Assembly: GCA_020845695.1 (NCBI GenBank)
Contig: JADLFG010000068.1
Location: 1-7,592, forward strand
Direction of reading: 5' to 3'
From: Thermoleophilia bacterium
Lineage (GTDB): Bacteria > Actinomycetota > Thermoleophilia > Gaiellales > Gaiellaceae
Length of the DNA stretch: 7,592 nucleotides
The notes beneath the pieces were generated by a model. It was not told where the DNA came from. It worked only from the letters and a program-made list of their open reading frames with translations, and made no database searches. Below are positions 1 to 5,322 of the stretch, in pieces. Made by a program: the position numbers and the translations under genes. The first letter of the stretch is position 1, and the number at the start of each line of letters is the position of its first letter.

Positions 1-198
1 GAGGTTCGTGCGATCCGGAAGCTGGCGCGAGCGGGAGCGCTCGAGACGCTCGCACCCGATCTGCAGGAGATCGCCGAGCTCCGGCTCCGCCACCCCGCGC
101 TCACGCTGCGCGAGCTCGCGGCGCGCTGTCGCCCTGCGACAACGAAGGCAGCCGCCCACCGGCGACTGAAGCGGCTGCAGCGCCTCGCCGACCTGTAA
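1..198 (+). CDS. whiA: WhiA C-terminal fragment (5' end outside the window)
   Basis: The window opens inside a reading frame that encodes 65 residues and stops with TAA at 196-198. The fragment contains ETLAPDLQEIAELRLRHPAL, then TLRELAARCRPATTKAAAHR, and ends in LKRLQRLADL. This matches the C-terminal helix-turn-helix of WhiA: a helix with the pattern LREIAELRLxxP, a short turn, and a basic recognition helix ending in RRLxRL. WhiA is a DNA-binding protein with a LAGLIDADG-like N-terminal domain. In Streptomyces it activates cell-division and sporulation genes together with WhiB, and it is widespread in Gram-positive bacteria, including non-sporulating ones. Only the DNA-binding tail is visible here, so nothing can be said about the N-terminal domain. 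The following gap gene supports the call, because whiA–gap–pgk–tpiA is a conserved actinobacterial order. Confidence 0.86.
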   Translation, partial: EVRAIRKLARAGALETLAPDLQEIAELRLRHPALTLRELAARCRPATTKAAAHRRLKRLQRLADL

Positions 199-285
199 CC
201 GGAGGGGTGCCGTGGCCCCGGAGAGAACACCCCACGCGGCCCCTCTCCGCCGACCTGTGGCCGGAGGGCCGGCGCACTCCCGGAG
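186..285 (+). repeat. Diverged 62-bp-offset tandem duplication spanning the whiA stop
   Basis: The last whiA codons and following bases at 186-206 (GCCGACCTGTAACCGGAGGG with a preceding C) recur at 248-268 with only AA changed to GG, giving 19 of 21 identical. Similarity continues more weakly to 223 and 285. The hexamer CCGGAG occurs at 199, 218, 261 and 280, so the 19-nt internal spacing and the 62-nt offset are both kept. The change turns the whiA stop TAA into TGG in the second copy. It looks like an old short tandem duplication that has drifted. Confidence 0.55.
243..268 (+). terminator. Candidate hairpin after whiA (no T-tract)
   Basis: Bases 243-251 can pair with 259-268: CTCC with GGAG, GCC with GGC, one bulged C at 262, a T-G wobble and an outer C-G pair. 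This gives about nine pairs around a 7-nt loop. It lies 45 nt past the whiA stop, where a terminator would be useful. No run of T follows, so it would at best be an atypical terminator. Stable hairpins are common by chance at this GC content. Confidence 0.25.
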
Positions 286-349
286 GGGGAGTCGCACCCG
301 GCGAGGTCCCGGGCGCTGCGTCCCCTGGTCAGAGGCACCCCGGCCCCGG

Positions 350-513
350 CCGCCCGCTCTCGGGCCACGGCGAGATACCCGCCGCCCCGACCCCGCCCGC
401 TCCCGGGTCCCGGCGAAACGCGGCCGCGCCCCGGCGAAACGCCCGGCGCGCCCCGGCCCCGCCGCCCGCTCCCGGGTCCCGGCGAAACCACCGCCTCCGG
501 GTCCCGGTCGAAT
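350..513 (+). repeat. Cluster of 27-bp direct repeats in the whiA–gap spacer
   Basis: A 27-bp word is present in two exact copies at 393-419 and 462-488, 69 nt apart. It begins CCGCCCGCTCCCGG and ends GTCCCGGCGAAAC. A diverged copy at 350-376 matches at 22 of 27 positions. Shorter related pieces are CCCGGCGAAAC at 430-440 and CCGGGTCCCGGTCGAA near 497-512. The unit is thus repeated at least three times, plus fragments, within about 165 bases. It has no terminal inverted repeats and no coding capacity, so it resembles a local or dispersed intergenic repeat rather than a CRISPR array. Confidence 0.75.
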
Positions 514-633
514 GCCCGCCGCGCCGACCACGCCCGCACCGCCCGAGGCGAACTCGTCACAGACCCGCGCGCCTTCTTGCCCGAAGTACGCGAAACCCGT
601 GCGCCGCCCGGAGCTAGGCTTGGCTCAGGGTGG

Positions 634-684
634 TTGGTTCCCACCCCGGGGTGGGTTCCGGTCCTGCGGGTGGGTTCCAGCCTG
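634..684 (+). repeat. Three spaced GGTTCC repeats with a 16-bp palindrome
   Basis: GGTTCC occurs at 636-641, 654-659 and 673-678, which is an 18-19 nt period. The last two lie in a longer imperfect tandem unit: GGGTGGGTTCCGGTCCTG at 649-666 and GGGTGGGTTCCAGCCTG at 668-684, differing by one substitution and one base of length. The first two copies flank a perfect 16-bp inverted repeat, CCCACCCCGGGGTGGG, at 640-655. The cluster sits about 140-190 bases upstream of the predicted gap promoter. It could be a protein-binding array or simply a tandem repeat. Confidence 0.5.
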
Positions 685-799
685 GACGGTTGAGGTCAGG
701 GCGGGGTCGGTCAGAGCCGTGGCCTGCTTGCCCGCGCGGGTGCGGCTCGACGGGTCGCGCGGAGGGCCGCGAGGGCGCTCGGCGGGAAGTGGTAGGTGG

Positions 800-828
800 T
801 TCGGGGCGGTGCTCCCGGCGGCTAGAAT
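800..828 (+). promoter_or_regulatory. Predicted promoter of the gap operon
   Basis: TAGAAT at 823-828 is a good match to the actinobacterial -10 pattern TANNNT and stands out in GC-rich surroundings. A weak -35-like TTCGGG lies at 800-805 with a 17-nt spacer. Transcription would start near 835, giving a leader of about 60 nt. That leader contains two small possible hairpins (840-844 with 852-856, and CTGCC 856-860 with GGCAG 864-868) before the ribosome binding site. The -10 is the supported part; the -35 assignment is weak. Confidence 0.45.
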
Positions 829-881
829 CGGCGTGTGCGGCGCCCTCGAGCGGCGCTGCCCGGGGCAGGCAACGGGACACG

Positions 882-888
882 AAGGGAG
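882..888 (+). promoter_or_regulatory. Ribosome binding site of gap
   Basis: AAGGGAG at 882-888 is a Shine-Dalgarno-like purine run ending 6 nt before the ATG at 895. It is the best ribosome binding site in the window and fixes the gap start at 895. The in-frame GTG at 835 would add 20 residues foreign to the family. Confidence 0.75.
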
Positions 889-894
889 AGCGGG

Positions 895-1893
895 ATGGGC
901 GTTCGCGTCGGCATCAACGGCTTCGGCCGGATCGGGAGGAACTTCTTCCGCGCGGCCCGCAAGCAGGGCGCCGACATCGAGCTCGTCGCGGTCAACGATC
1001 TCGGTGACGCGAAGACGATGGCCCACCTGCTCAAGTACGACTCCGTGCTCGGTCCGCTCGACGGCGACGTCGTCGTCGGCGACGGAACCATCGGCGCCGG
1101 TGGCGCGGAGTTCCGGCTGCTGAACGAGCGCAACCCCGCGAAGCTCCCGTGGCAGGAGCTCGGCGTCGACGTCGTGCTCGAATCCACCGGGTTCTTCACG
1201 AAGCGCGACCAGGCACAGCTCCACCTCGACGCCGGGGCCCGGAAGGTCGTGATCTCCGCTCCCGCGACGGAGCCGGACGTCACCCTCGTGCTCGGCGTCA
1301 ACGACGAGGCCTACGATCGCGAGCGCCACCACATCGTCTCGAACGCCTCCTGCACGACGAACTGCATCGCGCCCGTCGCCAAGGTGCTGAACGACTCGTT
1401 CGGGATCTCGTCGGGCTTCATGACGACGATCCACGCCTACACGAACGACCAGCAGATCCTCGACCTCCCGCACGGCGACCTGCGCCGCGCACGGGCGGCC
1501 GCCGTCAACCTGATCCCGACGTCGACGGGCGCCGCCAGGGCGATCGGGCTCGTGATCCCCGAGCTCAAGGGCAAGCTGGACGGGGTCGCCGTTCGCGCGC
1601 CGGTCGCGGACGGGTCGATCGTCGATCTCGTCGCCCATCTCGAGCGCGAGGTGACCGCCGACGAGGTGAACGCGCGGTTCCGCGAGGTCGCGGACGCCGG
1701 CCGCCTCGCGGGAATCCTCCGCTACACCGACGAGCCGCTCGTCTCGTCGGACATCATCGGGAGCAGCTACTCGTCGATCTTCGACAGCGCCCTGACGATG
1801 GCCCACGGGCGCGAGGTGAAGGTGTTCTCCTGGTACGACAACGAGTGGGGGTACTCGAACCGTCTCGTCGACCTGGTCGGCCGGCTCCTCTAG
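895..1893 (+). CDS. gap: Type I glyceraldehyde-3-phosphate dehydrogenase
   Basis: This gene encodes 332 residues, the usual length for a bacterial GAPDH. The enzyme converts glyceraldehyde 3-phosphate, phosphate and NAD+ to 1,3-bisphosphoglycerate in the cytoplasm. The Rossmann motif GINGFGRIGR is at residues 7-15 and the catalytic Cys153 lies in SNASCTTNC. The partner His180 is in TIHAYTNDQ. The C-terminal signature WYDNEWGYSNR is at 313-323. Asp35 after the second strand (VAVNDL) and Leu-Pro in ILDLPHGDLRRARAA are the residues associated with NAD rather than NADP specificity, so a glycolytic GapA role is inferred. The start at 895 puts VRVGINGFG directly at the N terminus and has a clear ribosome binding site. 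It is the first gene of a four-gene glycolytic operon, with its own promoter predicted upstream. Its stop is 16 nt before pgk. Confidence 0.97.
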   Translation: MGVRVGINGFGRIGRNFFRAARKQGADIELVAVNDLGDAKTMAHLLKYDSVLGPLDGDVVVGDGTIGAGGAEFRLLNERNPAKLPWQELGVDVVLESTGFFTKRDQAQLHLDAGARKVVISAPATEPDVTLVLGVNDEAYDRERHHIVSNASCTTNCIAPVAKVLNDSFGISSGFMTTIHAYTNDQQILDLPHGDLRRARAAAVNLIPTSTGAARAIGLVIPELKGKLDGVAVRAPVADGSIVDLVAHLEREVTADEVNARFREVADAGRLAGILRYTDEPLVSSDIIGSSYSSIFDSALTMAHGREVKVFSWYDNEWGYSNRLVDLVGRLL

Positions 1894-1909
1894 GCCGGTT
1901 CTGCCCGGC

Positions 1910-2998
1910 ATGAGGCTGCCGCGCTCCGTTCGGGACGCCGACCTCGCCGGGCGGCGCGTCCTCCTGCGCGCCGATCTGAACGTGCCGCTCGACGGCACGC
2001 GCGTTGCCGACGACACGAGGATCCGGGCGACGCTGCCGACCGTCGAGCTCCTGCTCCTCGGGGGCGCCGCGACGGTCGTCCTCTGCTCCCACCTCGGGCG
2101 TCCGAAGGGGAAGCCCGACCCGGCGCTCTCCCTCCGCCCGATCGTGGAGCATCTCGCGACGCTGCTCGGGCGGGACGTCGCCTTCGAGCCGGCGGAGGGT
2201 GCGGTCACGCTCCTCGAGAACCTGCGCTTCCATCCTGGCGAGACGGCAAACGACCCCGCGTACGCGGCACAGCTCGCCGCCCGCGCCGACCTCTACGTGA
2301 ACGACGCCTTCGGCTCGGCGCATCGCGCGCACGCCTCGACGGAGGGCATCGCGCACCTCCTCCCGGCCTACGCCGGGCTGCTGCTCGAGCGGGAGCTGAC
2401 CGAGCTCTCGCGCCTCGTCGAGCACCCCGAGCGGCCGTTCGTGGCGATCGTCGGGGGCGCGAAGGTCGCCGACAAGATCGGCGTCCTGCGGCGGCTCGCC
2501 GAACGGGCCGACACGCTGCTCGTCGGCGGCAAGATGGCCGAGGACGTCCGCGCCGACTCGGGGCTCCGGGCCGAGCTCGAGGCGCGTGCGGAGCTCCTGC
2601 TCCCCGACGACGTGGTCGCCGCCTCTGCATTCGACGCGGCGGCCGAGGCCCGGACGGTCGGCGTCGATGCGATCCCGGAGGGCTGGCTCGGTCTCGACAT
2701 CGGCCCCCTGACCAGCGGTCGCTTCACCGGACGGATCGAGGGGGCGAGGACCGTGTTCTGGAACGGCCCGATGGGCGTGTTCGAATGGCCGCGGTTCGCG
2801 GAGGGAACGCGGGCGGTCGCCGAGGCGGTCGCGCGGTGCGACGGGTTCACGGTCGTGGGCGGCGGCGATTCCGTCCGCGCGGTCGAGGAGGCCGGGCTCG
2901 CCGAGCGGATCGGCTGGGTCTCGACGGGCGGCGGGGCGTCGCTCGAGTTCCTCGAGGGGCGCGAGCTTCCCGGCGTGGCCGCGATTCCGGCCGAATAG
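1910..2998 (+). CDS. pgk: Phosphoglycerate kinase, short form
   Basis: The gene encodes 362 residues against about 390-400 for typical bacterial enzymes. It transfers phosphate between 1,3-bisphosphoglycerate and ADP to give 3-phosphoglycerate and ATP. Substrate-side motifs are RADLNVPLDG (20-29), DDTRIRATLPT (34-44), SHLGRPKG (60-67), LLENLRFHPGE (101-111) and NDAFGSAHRAHAS (131-143). Nucleotide-side motifs are GGAKVADKIG (182-191), GLDIGP (261-266), WNGPMGVFE (284-292) and VGGGDSVRAV (316-325), with the family ending STGGGASLEFLEG. Two stretches are short: about 14 residues before LLENLRF, and about 19 after the GGKMA motif at 206-210, where the usual GGGMAxTFL segment and following helix are absent. 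The gene follows gap by 16 nt. That spacer has no Shine-Dalgarno sequence but can fold GCCGG with CCGGC just before the ATG, so coupling to gap translation is likely. Confidence 0.96.
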   Translation: MRLPRSVRDADLAGRRVLLRADLNVPLDGTRVADDTRIRATLPTVELLLLGGAATVVLCSHLGRPKGKPDPALSLRPIVEHLATLLGRDVAFEPAEGAVTLLENLRFHPGETANDPAYAAQLAARADLYVNDAFGSAHRAHASTEGIAHLLPAYAGLLLERELTELSRLVEHPERPFVAIVGGAKVADKIGVLRRLAERADTLLVGGKMAEDVRADSGLRAELEARAELLLPDDVVAASAFDAAAEARTVGVDAIPEGWLGLDIGPLTSGRFTGRIEGARTVFWNGPMGVFEWPRFAEGTRAVAEAVARCDGFTVVGGGDSVRAVEEAGLAERIGWVSTGGGASLEFLEGRELPGVAAIPAE

Positions 2999-3007
2999 GA
3001 TTCGACG

Positions 3008-3739
3008 ATGGCACCGCGTCGCCCGTACGTCGCCGGCAACTGGAAGATGTTCAAGGGGCCCGCCGAGACTGCCGCGTTCGCGGCCGCGCTCGCAGCCCGG
3101 GCGACCGAGACGACGGGGGTGAAGGTGGCCGTGGCTCCGCCGTTCCCGTCTCTTGGCCCTGCCCTCGACGCCCTCGCCGGGACAGGTATCGCCGTGCTCG
3201 CCCAGAACGCGCACTGGGCGTCGACGGGCGCGTTCACCGGCGAGGTCGCGGCAGAGATGCTCGCGGAGCTCGGCGTCGACGGGGCGATCGTCGGGCACTC
3301 CGAGCGCCGCCAGCATTTCGGCGACACGGACGACACGGTCGCCCGCCGCATCGCCCACGTGCTCGAGGTCGGGCTCGAGGTGATCGCCTGTGTCGGCGAG
3401 CTCGAGGAGGAGCGGGTCGCCGGCCGCACCGAGGACGTGCTGCGGCGGCAGGTCGGGACGCTCGCCGAGGCGGTAGGCGCCCACGAGCGGCTCACGCTCG
3501 CCTACGAGCCGGTGTGGGCGATCGGGACCGGCCGGACCGCAACGCCCGACCAGGCCCAGGAGGCCCACGCGCTGATCCGCGGGCTGCTCGACGTGCCGAT
3601 CCTCTACGGCGGCTCGGTGAAGCCCGAGAACGCGGCCGAGCTCCTCGGCCGGCGCGACGTCGACGGTGCGCTCGTCGGGGGTGCGTCGCTCGAGATCGAC
3701 ACGTTCCTCGCGATCTGCACCGCGGCGCCGGGCCGGTGA
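3008..3739 (+). CDS. tpiA: Triosephosphate isomerase
   Basis: The 243-residue product is a complete TIM barrel enzyme of near-standard length. It interconverts dihydroxyacetone phosphate and glyceraldehyde 3-phosphate in the cytoplasm. Substrate-binding Asn11 and Lys13 are in AGNWKM. The catalytic His97 is in IVGHSERR and the catalytic base Glu167 is in LAYEPVWAIGTG. The flexible phosphate-gripping loop is AIGTGRTAT (171-179). Phosphate-binding glycines are in YGGSVKP (200-206) and LVGGASL (222-228). No key residue is missing. The gene starts 9 nt after the pgk stop. AGGA at 2997-3000, overlapping that stop, serves as a ribosome binding site with 7-nt spacing. Its TGA overlaps the GTG start of gpmI. 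In many actinobacteria secG follows tpiA; here gpmI does. Confidence 0.97.
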   Translation: MAPRRPYVAGNWKMFKGPAETAAFAAALAARATETTGVKVAVAPPFPSLGPALDALAGTGIAVLAQNAHWASTGAFTGEVAAEMLAELGVDGAIVGHSERRQHFGDTDDTVARRIAHVLEVGLEVIACVGELEEERVAGRTEDVLRRQVGTLAEAVGAHERLTLAYEPVWAIGTGRTATPDQAQEAHALIRGLLDVPILYGGSVKPENAAELLGRRDVDGALVGGASLEIDTFLAICTAAPGR

Positions 3740-5214
3740 GCTTCCCGCTCGTCGCGGTCGTCGTCCTCGACGGCTGGGGGCTCGCCCCGCCCGGTCCGGG
3801 AAACGCGGTCGAGCTGGCCGGCACGCCCGTCTTCGACGAGCTCTGGGCGCGGTATCCGCACACGACGCTCGAGGCCTCCGGCGAGGCCGTCGGCCTGCCG
3901 GAGGGCCAGATGGGGAACTCCGAGGTCGGGCACCTCACGATCGGCTCCGGGCGCGTGATCGACCAGGACCTCCAGCGGGTGAACCGGGCGATCCGGACGG
4001 GAGCGTTCTTTCAGAACGAGGCGCTCGTCGCGGCCTTCGACCGGGCGGCGCGGCGCGGCGGTCGGGTGCACCTGCTCGGCCTCGTCTCCCACGGCGGCGT
4101 CCATTCCCACATCGACCACCTGCGGGCGCTCGTCGAGCTGGCACGGCGACGCGGGCTGGCCGACCGCACGGTCGTCCACGCGTTCACGGACGGGCGAGAC
4201 GTCTCGCCGCACGCGGCGGCGGGCGACCTGCGCGCGCTCGTGGCGGAGGGCGTGCCGATCGCGACCGTCGTGGGCCGCTACTACGCGATGGACCGAGACC
4301 GGCGCTGGGAGCGGACGGAGCGGGCGCTCGCCGCGCTCGTCGAGGGGGAGGGGACGGCTGTCGACGACCTGGTCGAGGCGGTGGAGGCGAGCTACGCCGC
4401 CGGCGTCACCGACGAGTTCGTCGAGCCGTTGGTCACCCCGCTTCCCCGCCTGGCCGCGGCCGATGCGGCCGTCTTCTTCAACTTCCGTCCCGACCGGGCC
4501 CGGCAGCTGAGCCGCCGGCTGGTCGACGCGGGCTTCGACCTCACGACGATGACGCGCTACGACGACGAGCTCGACTGCCCTGTCGTGTTCGGCGAGCAGG
4601 CCGTGGCGGAGACGCTGGCCGAGGTCGTCGCCGAGCAAGGGAAGCGCCAGCTCCACGTTGCCGAGACCGAGAAGTACGCGCACGTGACGTACTTCCTGAA
4701 CGGAGGGCGAGAGCAGGAGTGGGCAGGCGAGACGCGGATCCTCGTTCCGTCGCCGAAGGACGTGGCGACGTACGACCTGAAGCCCGAGATGTCGGCCGGT
4801 GAAGTGACCGCGCGCCTGGTCGCCGAGGTCGAGGCGGGCGCGTACCAGTTCGTGATCGTCAACTTCGCAAACCCGGACATGGTCGGCCACACGGGCGTCA
4901 TCGAGGCCGTGGTCAGGGCGGTCGAGACCGTCGACGCGTGCCTGGGCCGCGTCGTCGAGGCCGTCCGCGCGGCCGGGGGAGTCTGCGTCGTCTGCGCCGA
5001 CCACGGGAACGCCGAGCAGCTGCTCGAGCCCGACGGCGTCTCGCCTCACACGGCGCACACGACGAACCCGGTCCCGCTCGTCGTGACGACCGACGCGGTA
5101 GGCCTGCGCGATGGTGGCGGGCTCGCCGACCTGGCGCCGACGTGCCTCGACCTGCTCGGGATCGCACAGCCCGCGGAGATGACCGGCTCCTCGCTCGTGC
5201 TCCGCGCCGCCTGA
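3736..5214 (+). CDS. gpmI: 2,3-bisphosphoglycerate-independent phosphoglycerate mutase
   Basis: The gene encodes 492 residues, slightly below the roughly 510 usual for this dimanganese enzyme. It interconverts 3- and 2-phosphoglycerate through a phosphoserine intermediate. The nucleophile Ser62 sits in GQMGNSEVGH. Other metal or substrate residues are visible: Asp12 in VVVLDGWG, the SHGGVHSH segment (118-125), FTDGRD (150-155), the FRPDRARQ arginines (250-257), EKYAH with Lys313 (312-316), NPDMVGHTG (379-387), ADHGN (421-425) and the last histidines in SPHTAHT (436-442). Both the alkaline-phosphatase-like and the inserted transferase domains are therefore intact. The start is the GTG at 3736, whose GTGA overlaps the tpiA stop, a typical sign of translational coupling. 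The frame is open far upstream, but only from this GTG does it match the family. It closes the glycolytic operon, with no eno or pyk following. Confidence 0.96.
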   Translation: MSFPLVAVVVLDGWGLAPPGPGNAVELAGTPVFDELWARYPHTTLEASGEAVGLPEGQMGNSEVGHLTIGSGRVIDQDLQRVNRAIRTGAFFQNEALVAAFDRAARRGGRVHLLGLVSHGGVHSHIDHLRALVELARRRGLADRTVVHAFTDGRDVSPHAAAGDLRALVAEGVPIATVVGRYYAMDRDRRWERTERALAALVEGEGTAVDDLVEAVEASYAAGVTDEFVEPLVTPLPRLAAADAAVFFNFRPDRARQLSRRLVDAGFDLTTMTRYDDELDCPVVFGEQAVAETLAEVVAEQGKRQLHVAETEKYAHVTYFLNGGREQEWAGETRILVPSPKDVATYDLKPEMSAGEVTARLVAEVEAGAYQFVIVNFANPDMVGHTGVIEAVVRAVETVDACLGRVVEAVRAAGGVCVVCADHGNAEQLLEPDGVSPHTAHTTNPVPLVVTTDAVGLRDGGGLADLAPTCLDLLGIAQPAEMTGSSLVLRAA

Positions 5215-5230
5215 GCGCCCGTCACGGCGG

Positions 5231-5247
5231 GCCGGAGAAGCTCCGGT
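5231..5247 (+). terminator. Candidate hairpin after gpmI (no T-tract)
   Basis: CCGGAG at 5232-5237 pairs perfectly with CTCCGG at 5241-5246 around an AAG loop. A G-T wobble at 5231/5247 can extend the stem. It lies 17 nt after the gpmI stop, where the operon should end. There is no T-run, so it is only a possible terminator. It could equally be an RNA-stabilising hairpin at the transcript end. Confidence 0.35.
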
Positions 5248-5269
5248 GCGGCCCACCCGATCGCGCCAC

Positions 5270-5313
5270 TACACTGATCTGACCACGCAGGCCGCTGACG
5301 GCCCCGGTACCGT
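5270..5313 (+). promoter_or_regulatory. Possible promoter elements of the sigma factor gene
   Basis: Two hexamers fit the -10 pattern TANNNT: TACACT at 5270-5275 and TACCGT at 5308-5313. Neither has a recognisable -35 at 17-18 nt. The second ends 9 nt before the GTG start at 5323, with no Shine-Dalgarno sequence between, so it would give a leaderless or nearly leaderless mRNA. No AAC/GTC pair typical of ECF autoregulation is evident. The 108-nt gap after gpmI suggests the gene has its own promoter, but these sites are tentative. Confidence 0.3.
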
Positions 5314-5322
5314 ATCCGAACC

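Larger units (their letters stand above)
199..894. other. Gene-free, repeat-rich GC spacer between whiA and gap
   Basis: No convincing gene lies in these roughly 700 bases. Open frames exist on both strands, but their products are Pro/Arg/Ala/Gly strings with no recognisable domain, as expected from very GC-rich DNA with few chance stops. From left to right the spacer holds a diverged duplication of the end of whiA, a candidate hairpin, a cluster of 27-bp direct repeats, three spaced GGTTCC repeats with a perfect palindrome, and then the promoter, leader and ribosome binding site of gap. A small RNA or a long 5' leader cannot be excluded from sequence alone. Confidence 0.6.

Noticed and set aside
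350..513. The 27-bp repeats as a CRISPR array
   Set aside because: The copies are unevenly spaced, diverged and few. The intervening DNA resembles the repeats themselves, and no cas gene is present.
207..617. Plus-strand frame of 136 codons in the whiA–gap spacer
   Set aside because: The product is a Pro/Arg/Ala string containing translated DNA repeats, with no convincing ribosome binding site or domain.
611..620. GGAGCTAGGCT shared by 610-620 and the region near 6487-6496
   Set aside because: An 11-base repeat is expected by chance in a window of this size, and the second copy is inside the phosphoesterase coding sequence.
876..880. GACAC, the motif reported for WhiA binding in Streptomyces, just before the gap ribosome binding site
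   Set aside because: A single five-base match is expected by chance, and GACAC also occurs inside coding regions here.
835..894. In-frame GTG at 835 as an alternative gap start
   Set aside because: It would add 20 residues that GAPDH lacks, whereas ATG 895 has a strong ribosome binding site and gives the family N terminus.
1754..3568. Long minus-strand open frame (about 600 codons) opposite pgk and tpiA
   Set aside because: It mirrors strongly conserved sense genes and its product is low-complexity. It results from GC-rich codon use leaving few antisense stops.
3604..5256. Long minus-strand open frame (about 550 codons) opposite gpmI
   Set aside because: Same reason: it is a shadow of an intact, well-recognised enzyme gene and has no domain of its own.
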